From the NCBI RefSeq assembly GCF_030272615.1, contig NC_081412.1, positions 40,230,791 through 40,294,790 of the forward strand: DNA of 64,000 nucleotides. Direction: 5' to 3'. Under the pieces are notes generated by a model. It had not been told where the DNA came from and searched no databases. It was given only the letters and a program-made list of their open reading frames with translations. The translations under genes and the position numbers were made by a program. Origin of the DNA: Cryptomeria japonica. Lineage: Eukaryota > Streptophyta > Pinopsida > Cupressales > Cupressaceae. This document shows, one piece after another, positions 46,893 to 58,957 of the stretch; positions within the stretch are counted from its first letter, which is position 1, and each line of letters begins with the position of its first letter.

Positions 46893-49377
46893 TTTGGTGA
46901 ACCTGACATGAATCAAACACTTTTGTAACTTCTAGGACATTTTTTTTAGGCTTGTGAGCCCACCATGTGCACTAACCCTTTTTTTTTAATGTTTTAGTTG
47001 CAGATTTTTTAATTTTTTTTGTGCAGGTTTTGGAAGGAGTCAGTTTAAACATTTTAATTTCTTTGGTTTAAAACTTCATCTTTCTTGTTTTTCACAAAGG
47101 GATAAAAATAACTTCACATTTTTTATTCGGTGCAACTAAAACAAACTCAACTTTTTCATTTGGTGCATTAAAAAAGAACTTCATTTTTCTTGTTTTTCAC
47201 AAAGGGATTAAAATAACTTCACATTTTCTATTTGGTGCAATTAAAACAAACTCAACTTTTTCATTTGGTGCATAACAAAGAACTTCATCTTTCTTGTTTT
47301 TCACCAACGGATAAAAAGAACTTCACTTTTTCTATTTGGTGCAACTAAAAAAAATTCAACTTTTCATTTGGTGCATAAAAAGAACCTCACATTTACGTTT
47401 TTGCTACAAAGGCTACATGACTTTATTGTTGTTGACCACGTTTGCGTTTCAAAAGTTTGTCAAGTGTCAAACATTTTGATATCTTTTTTAAAAAGAACAC
47501 CATTTTTGTTGGAACAACCTCTCCAAATAGTTAGATCACATTGCTATAAACTTGGTTAAAAAGAACAAGTGTTTTTGGTGATTGGCACACTTGTGCAAAG
47601 TTTGTCAAGTGGTCCTACTTCTAACACACACTATCCTCTCCCTTGGCTTTCATGGTCCTAGGTGCAAGATAAAAGTGTTAATAACACTCAAAATTTTATC
47701 TTTGTAAGAGAGGCCTTTCAAGAGACATATCACTCTTGGGAACGACCTCGCATGGTAAATCCTTCAAGCCACTATAGAAATTAGGTGTGAGAAAAAGCTA
47801 TATCCTTGGGTATAGTTGTTCCTACAATGTAACTTGTCGAAAGGACATATGAGCCCCACCACAAGTTACAAGACTCTTAAGTGAGTCACTACAAAATGAA
47901 CTTATGCCAAAAAATATAGAACATTACTAGACACCTTTTTATATAGAGACCCACCCATTCTATTGATTGAGGATATTTGTGATAAGTTCAGTGCAAGAGA
48001 CTATATGGTTTTGCTCCCAAGATACTCACCATACATATTTCCTTGAATAGAAACAAGGCTTTTGGAAAGGCTACTTGTAGCTTGATAAAAGTGGTGACTC
48101 CCCCATCATAGGGATCATCTATCTATTATGCTCACGCAAGACTTTAGTGTATCACATCCTTACCTGCTATGGTGGGATTCATAAGGTATGTAGTACCAAA
48201 GTTGAAGAAATATCAAGATGTGGGCTGAAATTATCACAATTTGCCATTTGACCTTAGGGATAAAGTGTGTTTGAAGTGTCTTCGTTTTGTGTCAGACCAG
48301 TGATAAATTGAGCCAACTTCAGGATTTTGGAAAAACATACAAAAACATTTGAAAAGGGATCAAAAAGTTCAAAGATTGGGTTGATTTAGACCCACACCTA
48401 TTTGTGCCTTTTGAGGTAACATTATTGTGTTTGTGTGCTTGCTCTATTTTCTTGTCAAAGAAAGTCAAAAACTAATTCAAAAACAAGTATTCATCCAACA
48501 CAATTTTCATCCAACATTTGACCAACAAACATCAAACAAAGTGCAAACAAAATATCAAATTATATGACCATCCTTTACATTTTGAGAAAAAGGAATCTTC
48601 ATCAATATATCAATTTGAAGAAAAGACCATTGAGCTCAAAGGCTTTCATCAAAAGAAGGAAATTTTTCTATCTCAGTAGATAAATTTTTGTCTCACACAG
48701 AGCCTTCTTGCATCATATGTATCTATATCTTCAAGGAAAATCCAATGAGTTCAATAAGGAGCCCTTGAACAACAAAGCTTTTACTTAGTATGGAGCTTTG
48801 AGTTATCATAAAAATAAAGGAGGCAAAATCAACCCTGCTTTCTTTCCAAACATTTGCATTACATATAACATAGCTCGAGAAGAACCACCAGCCTCTGAGG
48901 AAGAAGAAGAAGAATTTGTCCCATTTGTAACACAAAGTTTTTATTGAAGTTCACATTCTATCCATTCTCACATTCATACATCATCAATCCATTTCAACTC
49001 TCAAAACATAAAGAGGTCTTGTCCTAAGTTCTTTATTAGATATTGCTTGAATCAAAACAACACATCACTTTTAGAGTGTCTATACATCTAGGATAAACTC
49101 ATCCTAAGAGGCATTTCTACGCAGGTTAAAAATAGTCTATGAGTGTGTCTTCTCATTACTAGGTATCTTGGTTTGTAACACATCTCAGACCTCACTATAC
49201 CTTATCATATCAACATTGTTGACAACACAAAAAGAAATTCATAAAAGGACTTTGATAACATCAAACCTTCAGTGTTAAAGATTCATCTTTTAAACACTTC
49301 ACAAAACATTTTATCTTTCAGTTCATCACCAACTCATACTCACTTTCACCAAAATTCATAAACAACTTTCAAACAAA
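46893..49377 (+). other. Leader region of the Tat-like element
   Basis: Begins TTTGGTGAACCTGACATG, the expected place of a primer site, though I cannot assign the tRNA. Three ~105-bp direct repeats at about 47072-47384 start AACTTCATCTTTCTTG and end TTTGGTGCAT. The remaining 2 kb has no clear gene; Tat elements can carry an extra frame here, but none survives. Confidence 0.7.
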
Positions 49378-51860
49378 ATGGCTCACACTAGATCAAGAAC
49401 CAGATAGGAAGAGGAAGATGAAAATCACAAATGACTTTCAAGAAGCCTTTTAAGGAGGCACAAATGATGAAGGACCCTAATCATCAAGGGAATCCTCCTC
49501 AATGGTTCATTAATCCATTCCTTATCTTTATATACATTGGGGAAACCAAATACATCTTTCTTCTAATCCAAAAAGCTCCAAAAAAATCAAACTATCCAAA
49601 AAAATTAAAATAAAAAAATTGACAAAATCAAATAAAAATTGAAAATCAAAGCATGAATGCATGACTCATCCATCAATTCAACAACAAAAAGGCCCTCAAA
49701 GTCTGCAATCAAACTAATCACATGTCTTGTTAATCAATTAATCACTCAAAATATATCAACATCAACATGTCTTGTACAAGGATAGGTACACTTGAAACCA
49801 GACAGATCAGTCTTATATGGGGTACTCACTCTTTGAAACCAGACATTCCCATCAATCATTGAGTCTTGATAATGAATCCATCTATCAACATCAACATCAA
49901 CGTCAACATGTCTTATACAATGATAGGTACACTCGAAACCAAACAGATTGGTCTTATACGGGGTACTCACTCTTTGAAACCAGACCTTTTTATCAATCAT
50001 CAAACAAAACAAAATAATGACATAGATCAGTATGATTGCTAGATTTTGTTCTAGTTAGCCCTATCTTTATCAGTATGACATTTAATAAAACATCTCATAT
50101 CATACATCTCATTTTCAATAAACATCTCATCATCATCTAGTCACATTCATCTTGCATCCATCACATGCATATCTGATCTTTCTTCACTTTCATATCTTCA
50201 TCATTCTTCCAAATCGCATCCATCATGTCTTATATAGGCTGTATCATTCTTGAAACTAGACGCTTTGATCATCTTAGTCTTATATAGGATATATCATTCC
50301 TGAAACCTGACACTTTGATCATCTTTGTCTTATACAGGAGGTTTCATTCCTGAAACCAGACTCGATCCCAATCTTATCAATTCTATCTGACCTTTTCATC
50401 TGATCCATTATATCATGTCTTATACAGGATGTATCTTTCTTGAAACAAGATGCTTTGATAATCTTAGTCTTATACAAGATATATCATTCCTGAAACCAGA
50501 TGCTTTGATCATCTTTGTATTATACAGGAGGTGTCATTATTGAAACCAGACTCGATCCCAATCTTATCAATTCTATCTAACCTTTTCATTTGATCCATTA
50601 TATCATGTCTTTTACAGGATGTATCATTCTTGAAACCAGATACTTTGATCATCTTTGTCTTGTACAGGATATATCATTCCTGAAACCAGACGCTTTGATA
50701 ATCTTTGTCTTATAAAAGATGTGTCATTCCTAAAACCAGACTTGATCCCAATCTTATCAAATCTATCCATCCTTTTCCTCTGATCCATTACATCCACAAC
50801 ACCAATAACAACACCACCATCACCCACAATCCCATCAGTAGCATCTGTAGCACCTACTACACCAATGAAAATGCCTACACCACCCACAATCCCATCAATA
50901 ATACCTACAATACCCACTACACCAATAATACTACCCACAACACTGATAATACTACCTGCAACACCCATCATCCCACCAATCAAACCAACAACCCCATCAG
51001 CAACAATGAATACATCAATAACACCATCATCAGTATCACTGCTCCCAGCCACATTGACAGAACTGGTAAACCCATCATTGGCACCGACAGTACCAGCAAT
51101 TCCATCACAAGTAGCACATCAACTGATCACGCCTACAATGTTTAACTCAAAAGATATCCCAGTTTGGTATAGTAATCAGATACTGGAAAGCGACTCAGAG
51201 ACTGACTCACATGAGTGAGAATTTGATTTCGTACATCTCAATACTTCAGATGAGGAAGATGCATCATCACCTCCACCTCACAAAGAAATCCCTATTTACG
51301 AAGAAGCATAGATTAAAACCTCTTGGGTTCTTGAACTGGAAACACCTTCCACAGATCCTATGTCAAATCCTGCACCTGATTCTGACAGGGAGAGTACCAT
51401 CAACGACCTTCATCATAATGTTGTAACCCTCACTAACACATCCCATGAACTTAACCTGATTGATGAAGTAATCCTTGATATCCATCCTGAACTCATCGAA
51501 TGGAACCAATGTAATCCCGCATGCCTTGACCAATTCCAAAATGATGAGGCGATCATTGACTTTTTGGAACTATGGGATAACATACCAAGCGGGTAATACA
51601 AAGTTGGATTCACCATCGAACTTAATAATGCAACATACTTTGGGGTAGATGCCAAATGTTCAGTTGCAAAAATATTACAATAAAAAATGGATCTTCCAGT
51701 GAAAACCACACTGTGGCACTATTTGATCCCAAAAAAGTAAAAAGAAAGAGTGTATCCAATGGTGAAAACCTCTCTGAGGAACCTGAGGATGAAAGACTTG
51801 ACATCCTCCCCTCTAGTACAAATCAGGAATGATCAACGATCCTTATTGAGGAAATAAAAT
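49378..51860 (+). pseudogene. Decayed gag/protease region with tandem repeats
   Basis: An ATG at 49378 (MAHTRSRTR, then a stop) may be the gag start. No capsid domain follows. Words of the TCTTATACAGG...CCTGAAACCAGAC type appear at 49760-49990 and form three ~189-bp units at about 50225-50792, each with three ~51-bp sub-repeats. The stretch 50793-51145 encodes Thr/Pro/Ile/Asn-rich low complexity. At 51211-51800 short frames such as 51360-51596 are probably what is left before reverse transcriptase. No DSG or DTG protease motif found. Confidence 0.55.
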
Positions 51861-51933
51861 AATTCAATGTGGGGACCACTGAGACTCCTCACCACATACA
51901 TCTGGCATCTCTTTTAACTTCAAAGGAACAACC

Positions 51934-52862
51934 TAAGTTTGTAGAATTCTTCTAGAAGAGTCTAATCAAGTTTGCATGGTCATATGCCGACATGCCTGGT
52001 CTCGATCCTAATTTGGTCATGCATCAGCTCACCGTAGCAGAAGGAGCTAAGCGTGTCAAACAAAAGCTTCACAAGATGCACCCCCAAATTGCAGTACTAG
52101 TCAAAGCAAAACTTAAGAAACTCCTGGATGTTGGTTTTATTAGACCAATTGATTATTGTACCTGTCGCCAAACCAAATGGGGGCATCCATATCTGTACTA
52201 ACTTCAGAGATATAAACAAGACATGTCCTAAATATGACTTCCTCCTACCAAACATTGACATGATCGTGGACCCAACAACAAGACATGCCATGCATTCTCT
52301 CATGGATGGATTTTTAGGGTACAACTAGATAAAGATCGCTCTGGAGGATCAACATAAAACTGCCTTCACATGTCCATGGGGAACATACTATTGGAATGTA
52401 ATGCCTTTTGGTCTAAAGAATGCAGGAGAGACCTATCAAAGAGAAATGACCACCATATTTCATGATATTATGCATACCATAATGGAGGATTATGTTGATG
52501 AATTTCTAGGAAAATCATTAACAAGAGAAGTTCATCTTGCAATATTAGTTAAAATCTTTGATAGACTAGAACAATATCATGTTTGACTAAACCCAAAGAA
52601 ATGTGTCTTTGGAGTAACCTTAGGGAAGCTTCTAGGATACATTGTTTCAAACAAAGGCATTCAGGTCGATCCGACAAAGGTTAAAGAAATCATGGATATG
52701 AAACCTCCAAGGAACATCAGTTAGCTAAGGACATTACAAGGGTGGCTACAATCCATCCAAAGATTCATTGCACAACTAGCAGATAAGTGTCATCCCTTTA
52801 TACACCTGTTACACAAAAACATCCACTTTCAATGGGATTCCAGATGCCAACAAGCATTCTAG
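51934..52862 (+). pseudogene. Reverse transcriptase of the Tat-like element
   Basis: A shift near 52150 separates the first part (about 51934-52150) from the second. VPVAKPNGG, KTCPKYDFLLPNID and MPFGLKNAGETYQ are typical. The catalytic box reads YVDE where YVDD is expected, so the enzyme would be dead. Stops at about 52328, 52584, 52722 and 52860 mostly suit CAG or CAA codons turned into TAG, for example after GYN and QAF. Confidence 0.88.
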
Positions 52863-53276
52863 ATGCTTAAAGACTATCTCATGAATACACCATTGTTGAT
52901 CCCACTAGATCCAAGTGGACCTCTATTGCTCTATATTTCAGCAACAAATATGGAATTGGGAGTACTGTTGGCTCAACATAATGTAGAAGGGAAAGATTGT
53001 GTTGTATACTATATCTCTCGCATACTGGTTGGCTATGAACTCAATTACACACCTATTGAGAGAGCTTGCCTAGCAGTAATCTTGGCAGCCACTAAACTAA
53101 GGCACTACCTATTAACACATAAAGTACAACTCATTTCAAAGATCCATCCACTAAAGTACCTACTCAGCAAAGCAACATTGATAGTCCACTTGGCCAAATG
53201 GGTGATGGTATTGAGTGAATTTGATATTGCGTATGTGGACTGTAAGGCTATCAAGGGTCAAGCTATTACAAATTAG
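52863..53276 (+). pseudogene. First RNase H of the Tat-like element
   Basis: Follows in phase. LLLYISATNMELGVLLAQ and YYISRILVGYELNYTPIE are the gypsy RNase H pattern, and KIHPLKYLL comes later. The first catalytic Asp position is Ser in YISAT, as is common in the decayed first RNase H of this branch. Confidence 0.82.
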
Positions 53277-54010
53277 TTGGTTGATGCACCCCTCACAGGT
53301 GATCATTTTAATATTTTTAACTTCCTTGATGAAGAGATCTTCATGATCACAACAACACAACCATGGAAACTCTACTTTGACGGTTCATATACTAGACATG
53401 GCTCGGGGGCAGGCATTCTATTTATCACACCTCAAGGTGACAGCATCCTGAAGTCTTACAGGCTAACTTTTCCATGTACAAACAACATAGCAGAATATGA
53501 GGCCCTGATCATTGGACTCAGACTAGCCATACAATGGAAACTAAAAGAGCTACAGATATATGGCGACTCCCAACTAGTCATCTAACAAGTCACAAATGAA
53601 TATCAGACCAAGGATGATAAACTCATGCCATACAAGAAAATGGTGGATAGTTTAAAAGCATCATTTACGAGTATCACCTTTGAGAAGATACCTAGAGATC
53701 AAAATCAAGCTGCTAACGTTATGGCTACAATTGCATCTCTCCTAGATCTTGCACATAATTCAACACACTACGAGTTCTTGGTAGAACAACTTTGGATTCT
53801 TGCTTATTATATCCTCAAATTTGAGAGGATATTTTGCCTTATCGATTCTGAATCCCCATGGTATGGTGAGTTCTACAGTTACCTCCATGACAACACACTT
53901 CCTCCTAACCAATCGAATAACCAACACAAAACCTTCATTCACCAAACTGTTCGATACACCATCATTGCTAAAACCCTATACCAGTGCAGTCTTGATGGTA
54001 CTCTCCTTCG
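53277..54010 (+). pseudogene. Second (archaeal-type) RNase H and linker
   Basis: In phase with the preceding part. YFDGSYTRHGSGAGIL, NNIAEYEALIIGL and IYGDSQLVI carry the Asp, Glu and Asp of the active site. A TAA follows at about 53583. The duplicated RNase H is the diagnostic trait of the Tat branch. The frame is lost between about 54010 and 54128. Confidence 0.85.
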
Positions 54011-54127
54011 ATGTTCAGAATAGGATGAGACAACAAAGGCCTTGGAAGAGGTACATGAAGGAATTTGTGGGACTCATCAAGCGGTCCTTCCTTAGAAAAG
54101 AAGATCATGCATGCTGAATACTATTGA

Positions 54128-55114
54128 TTGTCCATGGAAAAAGACTCCTACTATTTTGTCAGAAAATGCAAGAAGTGCCAAGTTCATGGAGACCTAATAC
54201 ATGCACCAGCATATGAATTACTACCAATCACAACTCCATGGCCCTTTTATCAATGGGGACTTGACCTTGTGGAAAAAATTCATCCATCTTCATCCAATGA
54301 CCACAAATTCATCATTGCCGCCACCGAATACTTCACAAAGTGGATCGAAGTTGTTGCACTTACCCAAGTCACTGGTAAGTAGATCGCTTGATTCATCCTT
54401 AATTACATAATCTGTCAGTATGGTGTACCCATGTCCATCATCACAGATAACGAACTTCCTTTCAAAAATTAGGATGTCTGTGAGCTCTGTGAGAAGTTTC
54501 ACATCCAACACTACTTTTCCACTCCCTATTACCCACAAGGAAATGGTTAGGTCAAAGCATCGAACAAGAACATATTGAGAATCCTTAAGAAGACAGTCAA
54601 TGATGCCATTCGTGATTGGAACGTGCAATTAAATCCAGCACTATGGGCATATTGAACTAGCATTTGAACCCCTACAGGCACAACTTCCTACTCACTGGTC
54701 TATGATGTAGAAGCCATCCTTCCTATTGAGGTTGAGATACCCTCTCTACAGGTTTCTTTGCATAATCTGATAGATGATGAATCATATCGAGTCTCTCGTC
54801 TTCAAGACTTGGAACTACTTGATGGAAGGTGACAAGCTGCATACAACCACCTCAAAGCCTATCAGCAGCACATGAGAAAGAGCTATTATCATCGAGTTAG
54901 ACCTCGTACATTTGAGGTAGGTGATCTTGTTCTTAGAGATAATCCTCGTAACCAACCAAACAGAGAACATCAGGGAAATTTTGAATCAAACTGGTTGGGT
55001 CCATATGTTATCGCTACTGTATTTGGGTCTGGGGCATATTAGTTGGCTACTTCAGAAGGAGAACCACTAGTAGATCCAATCAACAACATGCACCTCAAAC
55101 GGTTTCATACATAA
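54128..55114 (+). pseudogene. Integrase of the Tat-like element
   Basis: A single frame of 329 codons broken only by stops. CKKCQVH is the end of the zinc-binding part. GLDLV and SIITDNELPF carry the two Asp. The third catalytic residue looks lost: the segment reads VKASNKN where this branch has a Glu. C-terminal residues include LVLRDNPRNQ. It ends at TAA 55112. Confidence 0.85.
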
Positions 55115-57261
55115 GTTTTACAGAGCATCAAGCTCCAATATATATCATAAAGAACACCAAACACATTCAAATAAATGTCCTGAAGAAAATACAAAAAAAA
55201 TCAAAATAGTAAAGAAAAATCATACATCCAAATAGTGAACAACCACTTTGGTGGCACCTTGGGTAAGTGCGATGGTAAAAAACTGGCAAACATGCACCAC
55301 TCATAAAGGCTATGGCTCAATTGTCTTTCAGACTTGTTGCAATCACATTCATTGTATCCACTTATCCATCAATCAAAACCATGACTTGTTATTGATCTAC
55401 AATCAAGGATAGTACTTCATGTGTCTTGCATCCCTCTTTTTCATAGTCATGTCAAAACTAGGGGCAATGCCCTTAACCTATTGATGGAAGTGGATTTTTC
55501 ATTACTTGTGAGTCATTGATTTCTTCATTCAAAACTGTCTCACAAAATCCAAAAACATTCTTAAATAGCTCACAAAATCAAAAAACATCATAAAAACATT
55601 AAAAATTGACCAAAAACATGGCAATGCATAAAAATCCTTTGTACATACGCATCAAAGAAGACATTAAAACAACATTTTGAGCTACTCAAACAATGATCAC
55701 TTATCACATCAACCAAATAATCAACATCAACACACAACTATCTTAACAAGTATGCATCCTTCCTTACCAAAACAAAGACATGATAACATTTTTTCTTTGA
55801 CAAGAAAATTTTGTTTAAGCTATCAAGTACTTGGTCAGTTTGATAAAGTTATTTATTCATTTATATTAGGTTCCTATGCTACTTTGGGATATCCACAAGT
55901 AATTAGAGTAGCCAGGATGGTGGCTAAGCATTGTTTGTTTATCTTCTACAAATTATTCCAATGAAGTTCTGGGGCATGTACTAATGGTGTCTATGTGGGA
56001 AGTTCACTAAGCTGCGTGATCTTATGCGAAATACAGTCATGGATCACTACGACTTGCTGACTACAACGTATACCTTGACCATATGAGCATGAACCATTAT
56101 GGAGGGTCCATATTCTTTATCTATGCTACTTGCTTACAGGTACAATGTTCCAAACTTCATTCCTACTGCCTTGTCCAAGATTGATACTACCATTTCTCGA
56201 TGATGAAAATTATGCACTATGAATAATGCATGGATCGCCATTTCATCTCATCTATTTATATTGCATTTCATTGCATATCACCCATCCATATCACTGCATA
56301 TCATTCATACATAATAATGACAATGGATGCATACTCTATTTTTTTTATTTTTTATTTTTTTTATCTTCTTCCATAGGAATGAGTCCTAGGTCCTCCATAT
56401 CTTCTATCTAACATTGAATCTCCCCCCCACTCTCTCTATCTTGATAATCAACATCATCATAATCCCTTCATCGTTTCCCATCAATCCTATAAGCAAGCTA
56501 GTTACTCTGTCTACACAGGTTCATCGACTCATGCATACCTAGACTATCAACAGATACTTTGATCAAGTATCTTCGGGTCTCAATAGGTAATCGATCATGG
56601 TAATCCTAAACTACAATAGGCATTTATCATAATGACCTAGTCTCAACGGGGCTTGTATGATTCACCACAACCACCATCACAACACACACACTATCAATTG
56701 ATCAACCAATCAAACACAATCCAAATGGACAATTACATCAATTGTCCAAGTCTCAACGAGTATTTTTCTTCATATACCTTGACTTCATCGGACAATTACA
56801 TCAATTGTCTAGGTCACCAATAGGTCACTTTGGTTCACTTACTCAGACTTTATCTTGTCCAAGCAAACAACTGACATCAACTGTCATGCTTTGATTCGAC
56901 TGGGGCAATTAAACCAATTGCACCAGATTGTTCAACCAATTCTAATCAATTGTATAGTATCACTCAAAAGGACAACACTACATTTTCACTGTGACCCTGT
57001 GTACTTTCGAGGCTTTCCATTTCCCCATAGTCACTTCATCTTCTCCCATTCTTTCACCCTAACTTCTAAATTCTTCTATCTACCTCTCCCCAACTTCTTT
57101 CTCTTTTTTCGAGAGATCGCCTGATTTTTTAAATTTTTCGGCCCATCTCTCGAGGGGGCATACAACCCATTAAATTAACATTTATGGGGCATATCTCTTC
57201 ATACCTATCTTTCTTTTTTTGAAAGGACACGATAAACTGCACCATCTCAAAGAGGCGAAAA
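55115..57261 (+). other. Post-integrase region of the Tat-like element
   Basis: No gene; a short frame at 55677-55964 has no family signature. Words such as CAATTACATCAATTGTC repeat near 56725-56800. Just before the 3' LTR, AAAGAGGCGAAAA (57250-57262) is the likely polypurine tract. Confidence 0.6.
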
Positions 57262-58952
57262 TGTAGTCACATAGATCTATCCACTTAATTAAATGATACT
57301 TAGTATTTATTTGATTATTTAACCATCGATCAATAAATATTTAATTAATTCATCTTAAGCCTCTTCTCCTATTAATTAAATAAATTATTGAGTTTATTTG
57401 ATTTGATTCACTTAACCAAATTCAAACCATTAATTAAATAAATAAACCATATTTGTTTAATTAAATATTCTCTCACATTTATATTTATTTAAATCACCTT
57501 TATCCTCCACCCACTTGCATTTTCCTACAAATGCAAGTTGCACAACTATTTTAAATAAATAAATAATTTATTTAAAATCCTATTTATCCTCACCGACTTG
57601 AAACCTTTAATGGCTTCCTTCTAGAGTCTTCTCAAGCCTTTAATGATTTCCCTTAAAGTCTTCAGACTTAATGGCTTCCTTCTAGAGTCTTCTCAAGCCT
57701 TTAATGGTTTCCCTTAAAGTCTTCAAACTTAATGGCCTCTTTCTAGAGTCTTCTTAAGCCTTTAATGGTTTCCCTCAAAGTCTTCAAGCATTTAATGCTT
57801 TATCTTCCTTTTTCTCAAGTAAATAAATTTAAGATTTATTTAAATAAAATCCAAAATTCACACACATTTAAATAAATTAATATTTATTTAAATAGTTATC
57901 CAAATGCAAATTACACCATTTAATTGAAAGAAATGATTTTATTTTAATTTAAAATCCCAAAATTCCTCCCACTTGCATTCTCCTACAAAATCCACTTGCA
58001 TGCCTAGATCCCTTCTAGATTCTTCTAACTCCTTCTAATTAGCCTAATCCTATCCTAATCATTGTCACATTCTTAAATAAAAGGAAGTCACTTCTCAAAA
58101 ACCTCCAAAGTCTTCAATAACCATTAAAGGCTTTATGTCTTCAAATGGTTAACCTCTAAAGTCTTGCAAACCATTAAAGGCTCTTACATAACCATTTATG
58201 GTTAACTCGCCTTTTACCTTTGGTTAGAGACTTTCCTCTAACTTAACCATCCTTTTGACTCATGGGTCTCTTCAAATCATTTTTTTTTTTTACTAATGTA
58301 ACCATTTAACCCTTGTACATTCATTTATCCCTTGGATAAAAGGAATATCCATTAACTAACCCTAACCCAACCCCCTCAATCATTTAATGCTCCTTATATC
58401 TCCTCTCAATCCTCCTAATGGTGACACTTGTCGACATGGGATTGGGTTGAAAGTCTCACATGGATTGAATATCTTTCAATCCTAACCCTTGTTAAGATTG
58501 CTCAATCTTAACCCTTCATTTCCCCATTTCTTCTATAAATAGAACCCTTATCCTTAAGAAAAGGAGGAAGCATTAGAGTATTGTTATTATACTAGTATTA
58601 GAATAGAGCTTTCTTATAGCATCACTATCTACACTTGCGTAGCATTTGTTTATCATAACCAACCATCTTTAATCTCCATATGGCATCCATGGCTAGTGCT
58701 AAATGCTGAGAGCTACACTCATTTGAGACTTGGAGAGAGGATAAACAAGGGAGAAGCATCAAAAGGCATCATGGAAGCATCTTAGGGAGGCTCTTCTCCT
58801 TTCTTTTGTTTTCTTAAACTTCTTTCATTCTTTTTGAAATCTCTTATGATATGTTTGGAATTGTTTTTAGTTCTTTGTTTTGGTTTTATGGTTGAAACTA
58901 ACTTATTAACATTGAACTTTGTTGTTTCCTCCTCCCCATTTCCATGATATCA
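57262..58952 (+). repeat. 3' LTR of the Tat-like element
   Basis: Partner of 45174-46892, ending CATGATATCA. It has lost about 50 bp near 57480 and has three copies of the ~62-bp repeat (about 57600-57790). TATA box at 58532-58544. Confidence 0.92.
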
Positions 58953-58957
58953 CAAGT

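Larger units (their letters stand above)
45174..58952 (+). mobile_element. Tat-like Ty3/gypsy element, 13.8 kb
   Basis: LTRs at 45174-46892 and 57262-58952, TSD CAAGT (45169-45173 and 58953-58957). The order reverse transcriptase, RNase H, a second RNase H, integrase marks the Tat (Ogre/Retand-like) branch. gag is almost gone; long leader and post-integrase regions carry tandem repeats. Stops and shifts make it inactive. Confidence 0.9.

Noticed and set aside
50705-51145. 146-codon Thr/Asn/Ile-rich frame and overlapping Pro/Thr-rich frame
   Set aside because: Low complexity within the decayed gag region; several frames open at once because stops are rare in CA-rich repeats.
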